Assembly (NCBI GenBank): GCA_029557965.1
Contig: JAKQIM010000068.1
Coordinates: forward strand, 1-64,000
Reading direction: 5' to 3'
DNA length: 64,000 bases
Source: Chloroflexota bacterium
GTDB lineage: Bacteria > Chloroflexota > Anaerolineae > Anaerolineales > UBA4823
Part shown: positions 53,001-62,008 of the stretch, in pieces
How the letters are laid out: each line of letters starts with the position of its first letter
Numbering within the stretch: position 1 is the first letter of the stretch
Notes under the pieces: model-generated
Seen by the model: only the letters and a program-made list of their open reading frames with translations
The model's database searches: none
What the model was told of the DNA's origin: nothing
Made by a program: the position numbers and the translations under genes

Positions 53001-53110
53001 GCTTCCCCCTCGGTTGGAGCAGAGGTGGGAACAGAGGTCTTGCCGCACGCGCTGACCACCATCGCCAGCAAAACAAGTATACTCACCAGCTTCCAGATCT
53101 TCGCTTTCAT
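50006..53110 (-). CDS. Surface GH57 glycoside hydrolase with C-terminal carbohydrate-binding domains
   Basis: 1034 residues. Lipoprotein signal with lipobox VVSAC, then a short acidic linker. The GH57 domain starts LSIIWHQHQPVYY (region 1) and includes GMWPAEGSVAQE with the probable nucleophile Glu and WMASDEGVLANS with the probable acid Asp. After about residue 600 come a CBM9/DOMON-like domain (VDGEASEGEWDAAGVYQ) and a glucodextranase-type C domain (GSYTYPSDAVFGSGAYDIL, FDIYIDTDGDGQGG). It likely cuts alpha-glucans such as starch, glycogen or pullulan outside the cell. ATG 53110 is chosen for GGAGG nearby; a TTG 15 bases earlier overlaps that site. Confidence 0.88.
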   Translation of the reverse strand: MKAKIWKLVSILVLLAMVVSACGKTSVPTSAPTEGEAASGETTPGEQPIYLSIIWHQHQPVYYKDPETGVYAKPWVRVHATKDYVDMAAILKNYPDIHVTFNLTPSLIRQLDDLASGTKDLYWVTAEVPADQLTDEQKTFLLERFFDTNRKIIARFPRYQALLELRDNGGTYTTQDYLDLQLLFGLAWFDPDWLAQEPLAALVAKGSNFSEADKQVVFDETERLIAEVVPVHKGLQDAGQIEVTMTPFAHPILPLLVSTDLATQAMPSVELPGVDFTYGQDAVAQVNLGVQLYEEHFGQPPRGMWPAEGSVAQEIVSMVSKAGIQWMASDEGVLANSLGMTSFTRNPRETVTDPDVLYRPYYVQGGQGDPVAIVFRDVVISDKVGFTYSGLDGELAAKDFIRRIHDIRDALIEDGAAGPHLVSVILDGENAWEYYENDGKLFLNSLYTLLSSDPLIRTVTPSEFLAMAPEQPKIDDLWAGSWISHDFSTWIGEEEENLAWEYLAEARVVLQKYETGVRSTTPEALAEAQTLMYIAEGSDWFWWYGTDQNSGNDEAFDQQFRDTLKQVYVALGETPPLMLDVPVIPLQPVAADVASSNTLSVIVDGEASEGEWDAAGVYQASGGAMAAATPYFSDLAYGFDKANLYFKVSANPAYSSLSAADSVEIYLAAPGSGDTISFSRNGSLLGFQANRLVEILFADNALAGVNLYSAASKESWGEATALETVALGEVLEVGVPLELLGGAETGDRIGLRAVHVEPLSGLEGTVDTDLLPGAGPAQVAVPDLGSMTLVLDINDPEKDDYGPGSYTYPSDAVFGSGAYDILNFQVGYDDENVIFKFTMRGPVDNSWGSPNGLSVQTFDIYIDTDGDGQGGDAFLPGRNLSLQDGYAWDYAITVEGWEAGIYTPGDEGSTKIASASEFVIVADPGQQKVTVRVPKSILGDNPEAWQYAVMVLSQEGYPSGGVQRVRDVNVAAEQWRFGGAPDGATNHTRVIDLVWAEAGQQEAWLSAFTPSPAQQSELTAADFAQVPMLSAATE

Positions 53111-53138
53111 ATCAGTCGCCTCCAATTAGGATATTTGA

Positions 53139-55274
53139 TCACGGCTTATCATATATTACCACGCCATCCAGGCGCGTCCCGAACCATATGCGGCCCAGGG
53201 AATCTTGCGCCACCGCCAGGGCTTCACTGCCCGGGTAACCGGTCAGCACCGGCTTGTAGGTGCGCCAATCTTGCCCGTCAAACCCGGTCACCAGGCCGCC
53301 GGTCTCGTTTGGAATGGAAGTGCAGATCCAAAAATTGCCCGCAGAAAGCTGCGTCACATCTTGTACGGTATTGTACGGCAGGGGCGAGTTGCTGGTGCGG
53401 TAAGATTGCCATTCCTGCCCGTTCCAAAGGCTGATCCCCCCCCCCTGCGTAGAAGCCCACACCTGCCCGCCGGAATCAACCAGCAGGTCCGAGACCCCCC
53501 CCCAGCCCAGGTCAAAATCTTGCCTCGTATAGCGTTCCCAGGCCTGGGCTCCAGGGTCATAGACCGAGACCCCCCACAAAGTGCCAAACCAAATGCGCTC
53601 TCCAGCACCCGCCGGCTCAACCGCCAGCGAAAAGACCGCATTGTCCACCAGGGCTTGTGCACTGGCAGTGTAGGGCGTCCAGGTTGTCCCATCCAAAACC
53701 GCCGCCCCAATTTGCGTACCAATCCACACCCGTCCGGCGCTATCTACTGCCACCGCATTCACCTGCTCGCTGAGCAAGCCAAAATCATCCTTGTGATACA
53801 CTGCCCAGTGCTGGCCATCGTAAATGGCCAGGCCAGCCGCGGTCCCCATCCACAAGCGCGCCTGCCCATCCAGGGCCAGGGCCAACACCCGCTCAGCGGG
53901 CAGAGGCGAATTCTCTGTATCGAACACCTGCCACCGGTCAGATACGTCGCCATCCCGGGCCGCTTCCCACAAGACCAATCCCCGCTCGGTTGCCAGCGCC
54001 ATGCGCCCATCCGGCATGGGCAGTAGATCGTAAATGGTATCGCTGGGCAAGGGGGCAGTGCGTGCCGTGATCGTTGACCAACCGATGCGGTTGGCTGCCA
54101 GCAAAGCATTATTGACGATGATCGCCAGGGTCAGCAAACCAAGCACAATCCCCCCTGCAATCATGTACTTCCGAGACGGCTTGGGAAACATGGTGTTCAA
54201 CCAATCCCAATAGGCTTCTTGCTCGTGGTACAGCGCATACAAACGCCGCAGCGCGCCGGCCGCCAACAGGCACAAGGCCGGCAGCAGCACCAGGGTGTAT
54301 TGCGGCCATTTCGTCGGCCAGAGCAGCAAAAAGAGCAGGCTGCCTGCTGCCCAGGCCAACACCCAGCCCAGGCGCCGGCGTTCGAGCCACATACCTGCCA
54401 CCGCAAACAGAAAGATCAGCCCATCGAAGCCAAAATAGAAGAACACCTCAGGGTGCCAGTTATAGCCATGCGAACGCGAAATCCATAAGAACGGCTGGTA
54501 CCAGGGATAGCCAGATTCCTGTACATGGGCGCTTTGCGAATACTGCACATGAAAAGCGAAGGTGTCCGCAAACCGCTCCAACGGAGCGCTCCACAAAGCC
54601 GGGTTGAAGGCCACGAAAGCCAAACCGGCAGTGCCCAGGTAAAGCAGCAGCTTCCCGATTCGGAAGCGTTTGTCAACCAACGCCACGTAGAGCACAACCA
54701 GCAGGATTGGGAAGTAGCTGTACTTGCCCGCCGCCGTCAGGCCCAAGGCAGCCGCCGAAAGCCAGAACCACGCATCCCGTTCTTTCTGCGAGCGGCGCAA
54801 GGCAAATAGCGCCAACAGGGCCATTGCCAGGGGCAGGGCCTCCAGGTAAGCCTGGCTGGTATACTTGACCACCAGGGTTTGCACCGCCAACAAGCCGCCT
54901 GCCAATGGATCTACCAGCGCCACCAACGCCACCGCCAACGTGCCAAAAGCCACCGACACCAGCCGGCCCGCCAGCAGCACCGCCTCCCAACTGGCGCGCG
55001 GCCCTGCCGCCAACACCACCCCCCCATAGATCAGTTTGACCAGCGGCGGGTGCTCGCTGTTCTCAGGATAATCGATCACCCCCTGCCAATCACCGGCCCT
55101 CATCAGCCCGGCATATTCATACCCGGCCTGCAGGTAGACCGGTTCGTCAAAATCCACCGGAAGCTGCCAGGCTGCCCAGGCGCGCAACAGCAGCCCCACC
55201 ACCACCACAAGCCATACTTTTCGCTGGCGCGTCCAGAAGGGCCGCCGGCTGAGGTTAACTTGAGACGCTTCCAT
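53139..55274 (-). CDS. Membrane glycosyltransferase-like protein (GT39/PMT-like) with beta-propeller tail
   Basis: About 711 residues. N-terminal half (about 15-400): roughly ten helices with DFDEPVYLQAGYEYAG and EHPPLVKLIYG, the acidic first loop of PMT/ArnT-type transferases that use polyprenyl-linked sugars. C-terminal half (about 410-711): propeller repeats of the two-component-sensor kind (LPAERVLALALDGQARLWMG, EQVNAVAVDSAGRVWIGT, ALAVAQDSLGRIWFGT). Joining the two is unusual. The outer propeller may bind glycan or protein. ATG 55274 is preferred over 55316, which lies inside a hairpin. Confidence 0.75.
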   Translation of the reverse strand: MEASQVNLSRRPFWTRQRKVWLVVVVGLLLRAWAAWQLPVDFDEPVYLQAGYEYAGLMRAGDWQGVIDYPENSEHPPLVKLIYGGVVLAAGPRASWEAVLLAGRLVSVAFGTLAVALVALVDPLAGGLLAVQTLVVKYTSQAYLEALPLAMALLALFALRRSQKERDAWFWLSAAALGLTAAGKYSYFPILLVVLYVALVDKRFRIGKLLLYLGTAGLAFVAFNPALWSAPLERFADTFAFHVQYSQSAHVQESGYPWYQPFLWISRSHGYNWHPEVFFYFGFDGLIFLFAVAGMWLERRRLGWVLAWAAGSLLFLLLWPTKWPQYTLVLLPALCLLAAGALRRLYALYHEQEAYWDWLNTMFPKPSRKYMIAGGIVLGLLTLAIIVNNALLAANRIGWSTITARTAPLPSDTIYDLLPMPDGRMALATERGLVLWEAARDGDVSDRWQVFDTENSPLPAERVLALALDGQARLWMGTAAGLAIYDGQHWAVYHKDDFGLLSEQVNAVAVDSAGRVWIGTQIGAAVLDGTTWTPYTASAQALVDNAVFSLAVEPAGAGERIWFGTLWGVSVYDPGAQAWERYTRQDFDLGWGGVSDLLVDSGGQVWASTQGGGISLWNGQEWQSYRTSNSPLPYNTVQDVTQLSAGNFWICTSIPNETGGLVTGFDGQDWRTYKPVLTGYPGSEALAVAQDSLGRIWFGTRLDGVVIYDKP

Positions 55275-55289
55275 AAGAGAATGTAGACA

Positions 55290-55337
55290 AAGGTGGAATG
55301 GCCGCTGGGTCGACACGACCCTGGGTCATTCCACCTT
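55290..55337 (-). terminator. Structured hairpin downstream of the GH13 lipoprotein gene
   Basis: Outer 11-bp stem (55290-55300 with 55327-55337) enclosing an inner 6-bp stem (GGGTCG/CGACCC). Only TTTG follows on the minus strand, so it is a partial terminator or mRNA 3'-end stabiliser between two genes of the locus. Confidence 0.6.
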
Positions 55338-55346
55338 CAGGAAACC

Positions 55347-57008
55347 TTACTTGCCGCCTAGCAGTTGAATCACATAGCTTCCGTAAGCCGGGATCTCAGG
55401 CAGCGGCTGGTACGCATCGAACCCACCGCCGGCATTGGCTGTCAGACCCGGCATCTCGCCCTCGCCCAACAAGGCATACGCCGCATACTTGCCCGCCAGC
55501 GTCCCCTGGCCCAAAGAAAGGCTGTAATCGCTGACCGCTTTATCACTCAGGTTAATGAGCACCAACACCACCTCCTCTTGAGAGACACGCAAGAAGGCCA
55601 GCAGGGCATTGTTGCCGGCGTCCACCGCCACATAATTGCCCACCCGCAGGGCCGCATGGTCGTTGCGCAGGTGGATCAGGGTGCGGTAAAGCGAAAGCAG
55701 AGACTCTGCATCGGCGCTCTGGGTGGCAATATTCACCTCGGCATAGGTCCGGTTGACGGCCTGCCAGGGCCGCCCGGTAGTAAAGCCGGCCTTGTTGTCA
55801 TCGCCCGTCCAGGCCAACGGCGTGCGGATCTTCTCATCCGGCTTCGAACCGGTCATGCCGATCTCTTCACCATAGTAGATGAAGGGAGTGCCCGGGATGG
55901 TCAAAAGTACGGTCGCGGCCAGGCGCGCTTTTTCAATATCGCCGGCAAACTGGTCCATCACCCGGTTCTGGTCATGATTGGTGAGGAAGGTGGCATAGCT
56001 GCCCGGCGGGAAGAGATTGTAGCTCGAACGGATCGCATCGCGCAGACCACGCCCATAGCCGCTGCCCACGTTATCGAGGATCTGGCTTGCCAGGTCGAAA
56101 TTGAAGGCCATATCCAACTCATCGCCTTCCACATACTTTGCCACAGCGCGGTTAGTGGTCCAGATTTCACCGACCGTGATGGCATTGGGGTTAATGGCCT
56201 TATACTGCGGGCGGAAATTCTCCCACCAGGTGTGGGTAGCATCTGAATTTTCCTGTTTCTCACCCTCTTCGATCAGGTGGCGCGCCGCATCTAACCTGAA
56301 GCCATCCACCCCCACATCTTGCAGCCAGAAAGCAGCCACGTTCTGCATCTCAGCCGTAACCTCAGGGTTGGTATAGTTCAGGTCTGGCATGCCCGACCAA
56401 AAGATGGCGTAGTAATAACCGGCAATCGTGGGATACCACACATCCTGCCCCCACGGGCCTTTGTAACCCGGGTTCTCATCGGCCCAAACATACCAGCCGT
56501 GGCGAGCTGATTCGGGATGGTCGCGCGCTTCTTTGAACCATTCATGCTCAACCGCTGTATGATTCAGAACCAGGTCCATGATCACGTAAATGCCGTGCGC
56601 ATGGGCCTCTTCCAACAGCCGCTTGAAGTCGTCCATCGTCCCATAATCGGGGTTGACATCATAATAATCCAGCACATCGTAACCGTGATACGAGGGCGAG
56701 GGGTTGATCGGCATCAACCAGATGCCGGTAACGCCCAGGTCGGTGGTCGTCTTGGGGTCGCCGTCGTTCAGGTAATCCATCTTCTCGATGATCCCGTTAA
56801 AGTCGCCGATCCCATCGCCGTCGCTGTCATAAAAACTGCGCACAAAGATCTGGTAAAAGACCGCATCGCTCCACCAGGGCAGGCCGTCTGTGCCCTGCGG
56901 AAGACCCTCCACCGGCTGGACTGCCCTTGGCCCTGCCGGCGTGCAGGCTGCAAAAAACAGCCCGATCATCACCAGGCCGAGCAACCGAAAAAGTGTATGC
57001 TTCTTCAC
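55347..57008 (-). CDS. Surface GH13 alpha-amylase/alpha-glucosidase lipoprotein
   Basis: 553 residues. Lipobox FFAAC, then the GH13 barrel from about residue 45 (DAVFYQIFVRSFYDSDGDG). Regions: DLVLNHTA; GFRLDAARH with nucleophile Asp240; VGEIW with Glu281; FLTNHDQNR with Asp346. The calcium-binding-like loop DSDGDGIGD matches oligo-1,6-glucosidase/alpha-amylase relatives. GTG 57008 is chosen because GGAGG is seven bases upstream. It should act at the cell surface on starch-like glucan, feeding the MalFG transporter. Confidence 0.88.
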   Translation of the reverse strand: MKKHTLFRLLGLVMIGLFFAACTPAGPRAVQPVEGLPQGTDGLPWWSDAVFYQIFVRSFYDSDGDGIGDFNGIIEKMDYLNDGDPKTTTDLGVTGIWLMPINPSPSYHGYDVLDYYDVNPDYGTMDDFKRLLEEAHAHGIYVIMDLVLNHTAVEHEWFKEARDHPESARHGWYVWADENPGYKGPWGQDVWYPTIAGYYYAIFWSGMPDLNYTNPEVTAEMQNVAAFWLQDVGVDGFRLDAARHLIEEGEKQENSDATHTWWENFRPQYKAINPNAITVGEIWTTNRAVAKYVEGDELDMAFNFDLASQILDNVGSGYGRGLRDAIRSSYNLFPPGSYATFLTNHDQNRVMDQFAGDIEKARLAATVLLTIPGTPFIYYGEEIGMTGSKPDEKIRTPLAWTGDDNKAGFTTGRPWQAVNRTYAEVNIATQSADAESLLSLYRTLIHLRNDHAALRVGNYVAVDAGNNALLAFLRVSQEEVVLVLINLSDKAVSDYSLSLGQGTLAGKYAAYALLGEGEMPGLTANAGGGFDAYQPLPEIPAYGSYVIQLLGGK

Positions 57009-57021
57009 AAGATCACCTCCA

Positions 57022-58089
57022 TCAGCCATATAAAAATTCCAATCCTTTCACCACATCTTCCCGCCAGGCGTTGTAATTGTGCCCTGCCGGGTATTCATTG
57101 TATCCCACCCCATAACCACGCGCCGCCAGGGCCGCCCGCATGCGCCGGTTGGACGGCAGCAAGGGGTGTAAATCATACAGGCCCACATCCAGCCACACCT
57201 TCAGATCGCGCCGCGGGCCATGCTCCACCAACTCGAAGACTACCGAATCATAATCGTCCAGCGTAAAGGCCCCCGATTGGCTGAGCACATGCCCAAAGAT
57301 CCCCGCCATGCGCAGCCCCGTGTACAAAGCCATCAGGCCGCCCATCGAGGCCCCCAGCACACCGTATGCACCGGGTTGTTCCGATACATCCACCAGGTTT
57401 AGGTGCTGGCGGGCCAGCGGCAGCACTGCCTCATACAGCAGGCCCAGGGTCGCCTCACTGCATGCATATTCCAGCGTGCGCGCTTGCCGTCCGTTATCCA
57501 CCATGGCCAATGCCAGCGGGCAGATGCGCCCCTGGCTGATCAAGGTATCCACGATCACATCCAGCCGGGCGCGGCGCAAATAGTCCCGCCCATCCCACAC
57601 CACCACCAACGGCACCGGCTGCTCGGTGGCAGGCCGGTAAAGGTAAACGTTCCGGCGCAGGCCTGCCATCAAATGCTCCGCCTCGATCACATGCCGCTCC
57701 ACCTGCCCCTTCAGGCGGCGCGGCAGGGCCGGCGGCTGGAGGCCTGGAGTGACGTAAAAATATTGGTTGTACTTGCCCATGCCGTTCGAAACACGGCGCA
57801 GGTTGAAGGGGTCGTCCAGGCGCTGGTCGCCATCCACGAAGACGTACTCCATGTAGGCATCTTTCGGCAGCGCCAGGCGGTAAGTCCACACCGAGGGCGC
57901 CTCTTTGACCAACACAACCGGGTCGCCATCCTCCCAACCGCAAAAATCACCGATCAACCTCGGGGCGCGTTTGCCTGCCCACACAAAGGTGGCCACACGC
58001 GTATCCGCCGCATCGCCGGTGGTGTTGGCAACCGGGTCGATCAGCGGCGTACCCTCAGTGCGAGCGCGTTCGACAAGCGGGTGGTTCAT
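57022..58089 (-). CDS. Esterase family protein (enterochelin-esterase-like) with N-terminal E-set domain
   Basis: 355 residues. N-terminal CBM48/E-set-like domain (about 30-115; RAPRLIGDFCGWEDGD), as in glucan-acting proteins. The alpha/beta hydrolase part has nucleophile Ser248 in GASMGG and His337 in PAGHNYNAW. Family members cut esters of sugars or siderophores. Its place between two GH13 genes suggests removal of acyl groups from an alpha-glucan or sugar. There is no signal peptide. Start overlaps the upstream GH13 stop (ATGA). Confidence 0.82.
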   Translation of the reverse strand: MNHPLVERARTEGTPLIDPVANTTGDAADTRVATFVWAGKRAPRLIGDFCGWEDGDPVVLVKEAPSVWTYRLALPKDAYMEYVFVDGDQRLDDPFNLRRVSNGMGKYNQYFYVTPGLQPPALPRRLKGQVERHVIEAEHLMAGLRRNVYLYRPATEQPVPLVVVWDGRDYLRRARLDVIVDTLISQGRICPLALAMVDNGRQARTLEYACSEATLGLLYEAVLPLARQHLNLVDVSEQPGAYGVLGASMGGLMALYTGLRMAGIFGHVLSQSGAFTLDDYDSVVFELVEHGPRRDLKVWLDVGLYDLHPLLPSNRRMRAALAARGYGVGYNEYPAGHNYNAWREDVVKGLEFLYG

Positions 58090-59873
58090 CCGATCACCAC
58101 CCCGCTCAGCGGCGGCAGGTCGAGCCTGTGTTCAAGGTCAGGCGCGCCCAGGCCAGGCTGGCTGGCAAAGAGCAGCCTGCCCTGCCCGCCGGGCAGTGTT
58201 AGCGACCGCTTTTCCTGCGAGAGATTCAAGACCACCACCAACTCGCCCCGCCGGTAAGCCAACACATCATCCTGGACCGGCATGGCCTCAAACGAACCTT
58301 CGCCCAGGGTCACATGCCGGCGGCGGAAGGCCACCAAGTCTTTGTAGAAGTCCAGCAAAGCGATGTTCTGCGCCTCTCCCCACAGCATGGGCAGGCGCGA
58401 TTCTTCCGGCAGCCCGCGCCCATCCTGGCGCACATCGCGCACCTGCGAAAGCCCCACCTCGGTGCCGTAATAGATCACTGGCGCACCCGGCAGCGTGAAC
58501 TGGCACAAGGCCGCCAGCCGCAGCCGGCGCTCATCGCCCCGCGCCGCCCACAAGAAGCGGTTCATATCGTGGTTATCGAGAAAAGAAGGGCGCGAAAAGG
58601 TCTCGGGGAAGTATGCCATGTGGCGCGCTAGGAAGGCCCCCACCTGCCCGGCATTCCAGTTGCCAAAGGCAAAGCCCTGGCGGAATGCCTCCAGCAGGCC
58701 AAAGTCCAGGCAGCCATCCAGCCCGCCCTCAAAATTGAGCTGCGAATCCGGCGGTTCCACCACCTCGCCAAAGGTCCAACTATCCGGACAGGCCTGGCGA
58801 GTGGCCCGGCGGAACTCAGCCCAAAAGTCTGGCGCAGGCCCCACAGCATAATCTACCCGGTACCCATCCACACCCAGCTTTAGCCAATAGGCCGCCGCGT
58901 CCAACAGGTGCTGGCGGGCAGGCGCGTGGCGCAGGTTGATCTGCGGCAGATCTCGCACCCCAAAGAAGGTCTCGTATTGGTCGGGCCAATGGGTGAATGT
59001 GTACCAGTGGTGGTACGGGCTCTTGGAGTCTCGGATGGCTTCCTGAAAACTGGGATGCCCCCAGGACCAATGGTTGGGCACAAAATCCAACAGCACCCGC
59101 ATTCCACGGCTATGCGCAGCGGCCAACAATTGTTGCAGATCTTGCTTGCTGCCCAAGCGCGGCTCGATCTCAAAATAATCCGTGGCGTCATATCCGTGAT
59201 GCGAGGGGCTGGGGAACACCGGCGTCAGCCACAACACATTTGCCCCCAGCTCACTGATGTGATCCAGCTTCTCGGTGATGCCACGCAGCGTCCCACCGTA
59301 AAAGCCTGCCGGCCCATCGGGCTGCTTCCAATCGCTCCCCTGCCCGGGGAAGAAGCGGTCTACAAAGATCTGGTAAACCACTGCCTGCCGGGTCCAGGCG
59401 GGGGTTGGATCATCGGCAATATAGCAAGCATAAAAAGCCCCACCATCGGCCCACATCTCCGCCTGGCTGCCCCAGGCCGCTGAAATGCGGTAGCGCAAAA
59501 CCGTGCCATCTGCCTGGCCAGGCAGGGTGGCCCGAAAATGGCGCACATAGCCCCACACCTGCGTATCCCATTCCACGCCGGTCACCTGCATGGGGGTCGC
59601 CTGCCCCCCCTGCGCCTGCCCCAGGCTTCCAGCCGGGTCGCAGCCATCGTTGGTCCAATAAACCCAGGCCTGCTCCAGCGGATATGCCGGGCCTACCGTC
59701 AGTTCCAGCTCAATCGGCTGGCCCGGAAGCGGGTCGCGCGGCCGGCGTGCCTGTAGATGCGTCACCCCGGCCCGGCGAGTGCGCACCAGGTTGGTGCGCA
59801 GCTCGTCGGTAGCCAGGGTGCCGAAAACAAAGTCGTTGGTGGGTTGTTGGGGATTAGCCTTTGACGCCGCCAA
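58086..59873 (-). CDS. GH13 alpha-glucan hydrolase with N-terminal accessory domain
   Basis: 595 residues. N-terminal starch-binding/E-set-like domain (about 40-155; QPIELELTVGPAYPLEQAWV) and GH13 barrel from about 165 (AVVYQIFVDRFFPGQ). Regions: LDFVPNHWSWG; GYRVDYAVG with nucleophile Asp; TFGEVVEP with Glu; FLDNHDMNRFLW with Asp. There is no signal peptide. TTG 59873 lies inside the malG end (20-bp overlap) and lacks a clear ribosome binding site, so the true start may be later. It likely processes imported maltodextrins. Confidence 0.85.
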   Translation of the reverse strand: MAASKANPQQPTNDFVFGTLATDELRTNLVRTRRAGVTHLQARRPRDPLPGQPIELELTVGPAYPLEQAWVYWTNDGCDPAGSLGQAQGGQATPMQVTGVEWDTQVWGYVRHFRATLPGQADGTVLRYRISAAWGSQAEMWADGGAFYACYIADDPTPAWTRQAVVYQIFVDRFFPGQGSDWKQPDGPAGFYGGTLRGITEKLDHISELGANVLWLTPVFPSPSHHGYDATDYFEIEPRLGSKQDLQQLLAAAHSRGMRVLLDFVPNHWSWGHPSFQEAIRDSKSPYHHWYTFTHWPDQYETFFGVRDLPQINLRHAPARQHLLDAAAYWLKLGVDGYRVDYAVGPAPDFWAEFRRATRQACPDSWTFGEVVEPPDSQLNFEGGLDGCLDFGLLEAFRQGFAFGNWNAGQVGAFLARHMAYFPETFSRPSFLDNHDMNRFLWAARGDERRLRLAALCQFTLPGAPVIYYGTEVGLSQVRDVRQDGRGLPEESRLPMLWGEAQNIALLDFYKDLVAFRRRHVTLGEGSFEAMPVQDDVLAYRRGELVVVLNLSQEKRSLTLPGGQGRLLFASQPGLGAPDLEHRLDLPPLSGVVIG

Positions 59874-60705
59874 GGGTCAAACCGCCTACCAGGTATTTCT
59901 GGAAATAGGTGTAGATGAGGATGACCGGGATGATGGTCATCACAGCCCCGGCTGCAAAGTAACCCCAGGGGATGCTTTGCGTATTTGCCAGGCTGTACAT
60001 ACCAACCATCAACGTGCGCCGCACATCTGGCGCCGGGATCAACACCGAGGCGAACACATACTCACCCCAGCCGCCCATGAAGGCCAGCAGAGCCGTCACC
60101 GCCAGGGCCGGCTTGGCCATCGGTAGGCCCACCAGCAAGAAGGACTGGATCGGGCCGCAGCCGTCGATCATGGCCGCCTCTTCGATTTCGATGGGGATAG
60201 TGTCGAAGTATCCCTTCATCAGCCAGGTGGTGAACACCAGGTTGCCGATCGTATACGCCAGGATCAGCCCCCAATGGCTGGCATACAGCTTGAAGGCCGT
60301 CAACAACTGGGCCACCGGCACCAACGAGAGTACGCCCGGGAAAGCCTGGATGGCCAGCAGCAGGATCAGGCCAAACTCACGCCCATAGAAGCGGAAGCGT
60401 GAGAAAGCAAAGGCTGCCGATGTGGCGATCAGCAGGCAGGCGATCGTGGTGAAGCCCGCCACGAACAGGCTGTTGCGCATCCAGGTCAAGAAGGGATACG
60501 GCTGGCCCGAAAGCATAACCTGGTAATTCTCAAACGTCCATTCTGTGGGAATGAACATGCCCAACAGGTTAAGCGTATACAGGCGGCTGCCCACGCGCCC
60601 AGAGGCCAGGATCACAAACCAGATCGGGTACAGAGCAAAGAGCGTCATCAAGCCCAAAAAGATATACTGTAGAACCAGTACGAGGGGTCTCGGTTTGCGG
60701 CTCAT
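59854..60705 (-). CDS. malG: Carbohydrate ABC transporter permease (MalG-like)
   Basis: 283 residues, six helices. EEAAMIDGCGPIQSFLLVGLPMAKPA is the EAA loop of sugar permeases (key part EEAAMIDGCGPIQSF). The C-terminus FQKYLVGGLTLGGVKG is the standard MalG ending. It overlaps malF by four bases. Together they take up maltodextrin-like sugars delivered by the lipoprotein at 62057. The ATPase (MsmX/MalK type) is not in this window and is probably shared. Confidence 0.92.
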   Translation of the reverse strand: MSRKPRPLVLVLQYIFLGLMTLFALYPIWFVILASGRVGSRLYTLNLLGMFIPTEWTFENYQVMLSGQPYPFLTWMRNSLFVAGFTTIACLLIATSAAFAFSRFRFYGREFGLILLLAIQAFPGVLSLVPVAQLLTAFKLYASHWGLILAYTIGNLVFTTWLMKGYFDTIPIEIEEAAMIDGCGPIQSFLLVGLPMAKPALAVTALLAFMGGWGEYVFASVLIPAPDVRRTLMVGMYSLANTQSIPWGYFAAGAVMTIIPVILIYTYFQKYLVGGLTLGGVKG

Positions 60706-61919
60706 TCGTAGGCTCCTTGTGTAATGCGGCTAATACGCATGCTGTAAAGCGTGGCGATGAACAAGAAAATGAAAATGATCACCGCAAAAGCACCCGCTTT
60801 GGCGTATGCGTTATACTGGAAAACCTGCTTATACGCATAGACCATCACCAGCTCGGTAGCGCCAGGCACGCCTGCGCCCTGAGATGGACCGCCGCCGGTC
60901 ATGGCCCACACCGTACCAAACATCTGGAAGCCGCCGCCGCCGATCGCGCTGAGCACAATTGCCGGCATCACCGAGGGACGCAACAGAGGCAGGGTGATAT
61001 TGACTAACTGCTGCCAATAAGTGGCCCCATCCACATCTGCCGCCTCGTATTGATCCGCAGGGATCGACTGCAAAGCACCCAGGATGATGTTAAAGCAGAA
61101 GGGGAAAGAGAACCACAGGTTGACCAGGATGATCGCTGCCAGGGCGTAATTGCCATTGGCCAACCAGGCCAACCCCTCTCCGCCAAAGGCGCGGAGGATC
61201 TGGTTGATGGTGCCCTGTTCGCGGAAGAAGAACTGCCAGATCAGGGACATGATGATGAACATCGTCGAAGCTGCCCAGGGGATGATCATGATCGCCCGGA
61301 AAAAGGTGCGGCCTTTGATGTAATCGCCGTTCAGCACCAGGGCCAAGATCAGGCCAAAAATATAGTTGAGCGGCACGGTAATCACCACGAACAACAATGT
61401 GCGGAAGACCACGATGAAAAAGTCGCTGCTTGCTTCCAGCGTTTTCATCGCGCCGCCCACATTCAAAATCCATGCCAGCAAAACGGTTATCGCCAGCCCC
61501 CCTATCCAAACCCAAAACGAGGAAACCGGCCGCGTTAGCTGCCGGTCCAGGCGTTTATTCACCTGCCCGGCGATGATCAACGGAGCAAAGAGCAGCGCAA
61601 GCTTGACCAGAGCCAACACACCCTCGCCAGTGAAGAGTTTGCCAATCAGGCTGTCATAATTGGCAAATAACGGCTCCTGGATCACGTATGGCTGGCCCAT
61701 ACCAGCATTTGAGCGGAACATCGGCCAACAGCCCGGCTCAATGACCGAAGTCAGGAATACCGTACAATCTGGATTGGGGTGGTACTGGTTGCGGTTGGTA
61801 AACGAAATATAGACGTTATAGATGATCGGGTAAATATTGAGCGCCAGGATGCCCAACAGTGTTGGCCCAATAAAGGCCAAGATCGTCAGCGCTTTGCGTC
61901 GCCCAGACCAAGAGACCAT
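60702..61919 (-). CDS. malF: Carbohydrate ABC transporter permease (MalF-like)
   Basis: 405 residues with eight helices, as in true MalF rather than the shorter six-helix forms. The EAA loop is YEAADVDGATYWQQLVNITL. A periplasmic stretch after the first helix (about 45-100, NPDCTVFLTSVIEPGCW) holds a possible Cys pair. ATG 61919 is chosen because GGGAGG is five bases upstream; an upstream frame of 36 codons runs through the terminator-like region. Confidence 0.9.
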   Translation of the reverse strand: MVSWSGRRKALTILAFIGPTLLGILALNIYPIIYNVYISFTNRNQYHPNPDCTVFLTSVIEPGCWPMFRSNAGMGQPYVIQEPLFANYDSLIGKLFTGEGVLALVKLALLFAPLIIAGQVNKRLDRQLTRPVSSFWVWIGGLAITVLLAWILNVGGAMKTLEASSDFFIVVFRTLLFVVITVPLNYIFGLILALVLNGDYIKGRTFFRAIMIIPWAASTMFIIMSLIWQFFFREQGTINQILRAFGGEGLAWLANGNYALAAIILVNLWFSFPFCFNIILGALQSIPADQYEAADVDGATYWQQLVNITLPLLRPSVMPAIVLSAIGGGGFQMFGTVWAMTGGGPSQGAGVPGATELVMVYAYKQVFQYNAYAKAGAFAVIIFIFLFIATLYSMRISRITQGAYE

Positions 61920-62008
61920 AAGAACCTCCCATTGGGTATGTGCCGGGCAGAATTGATCTGCCGAGGCACAAATCGGCAGGCTCGCCGCCGAAAAAGAACG
62001 GCGCCGAA

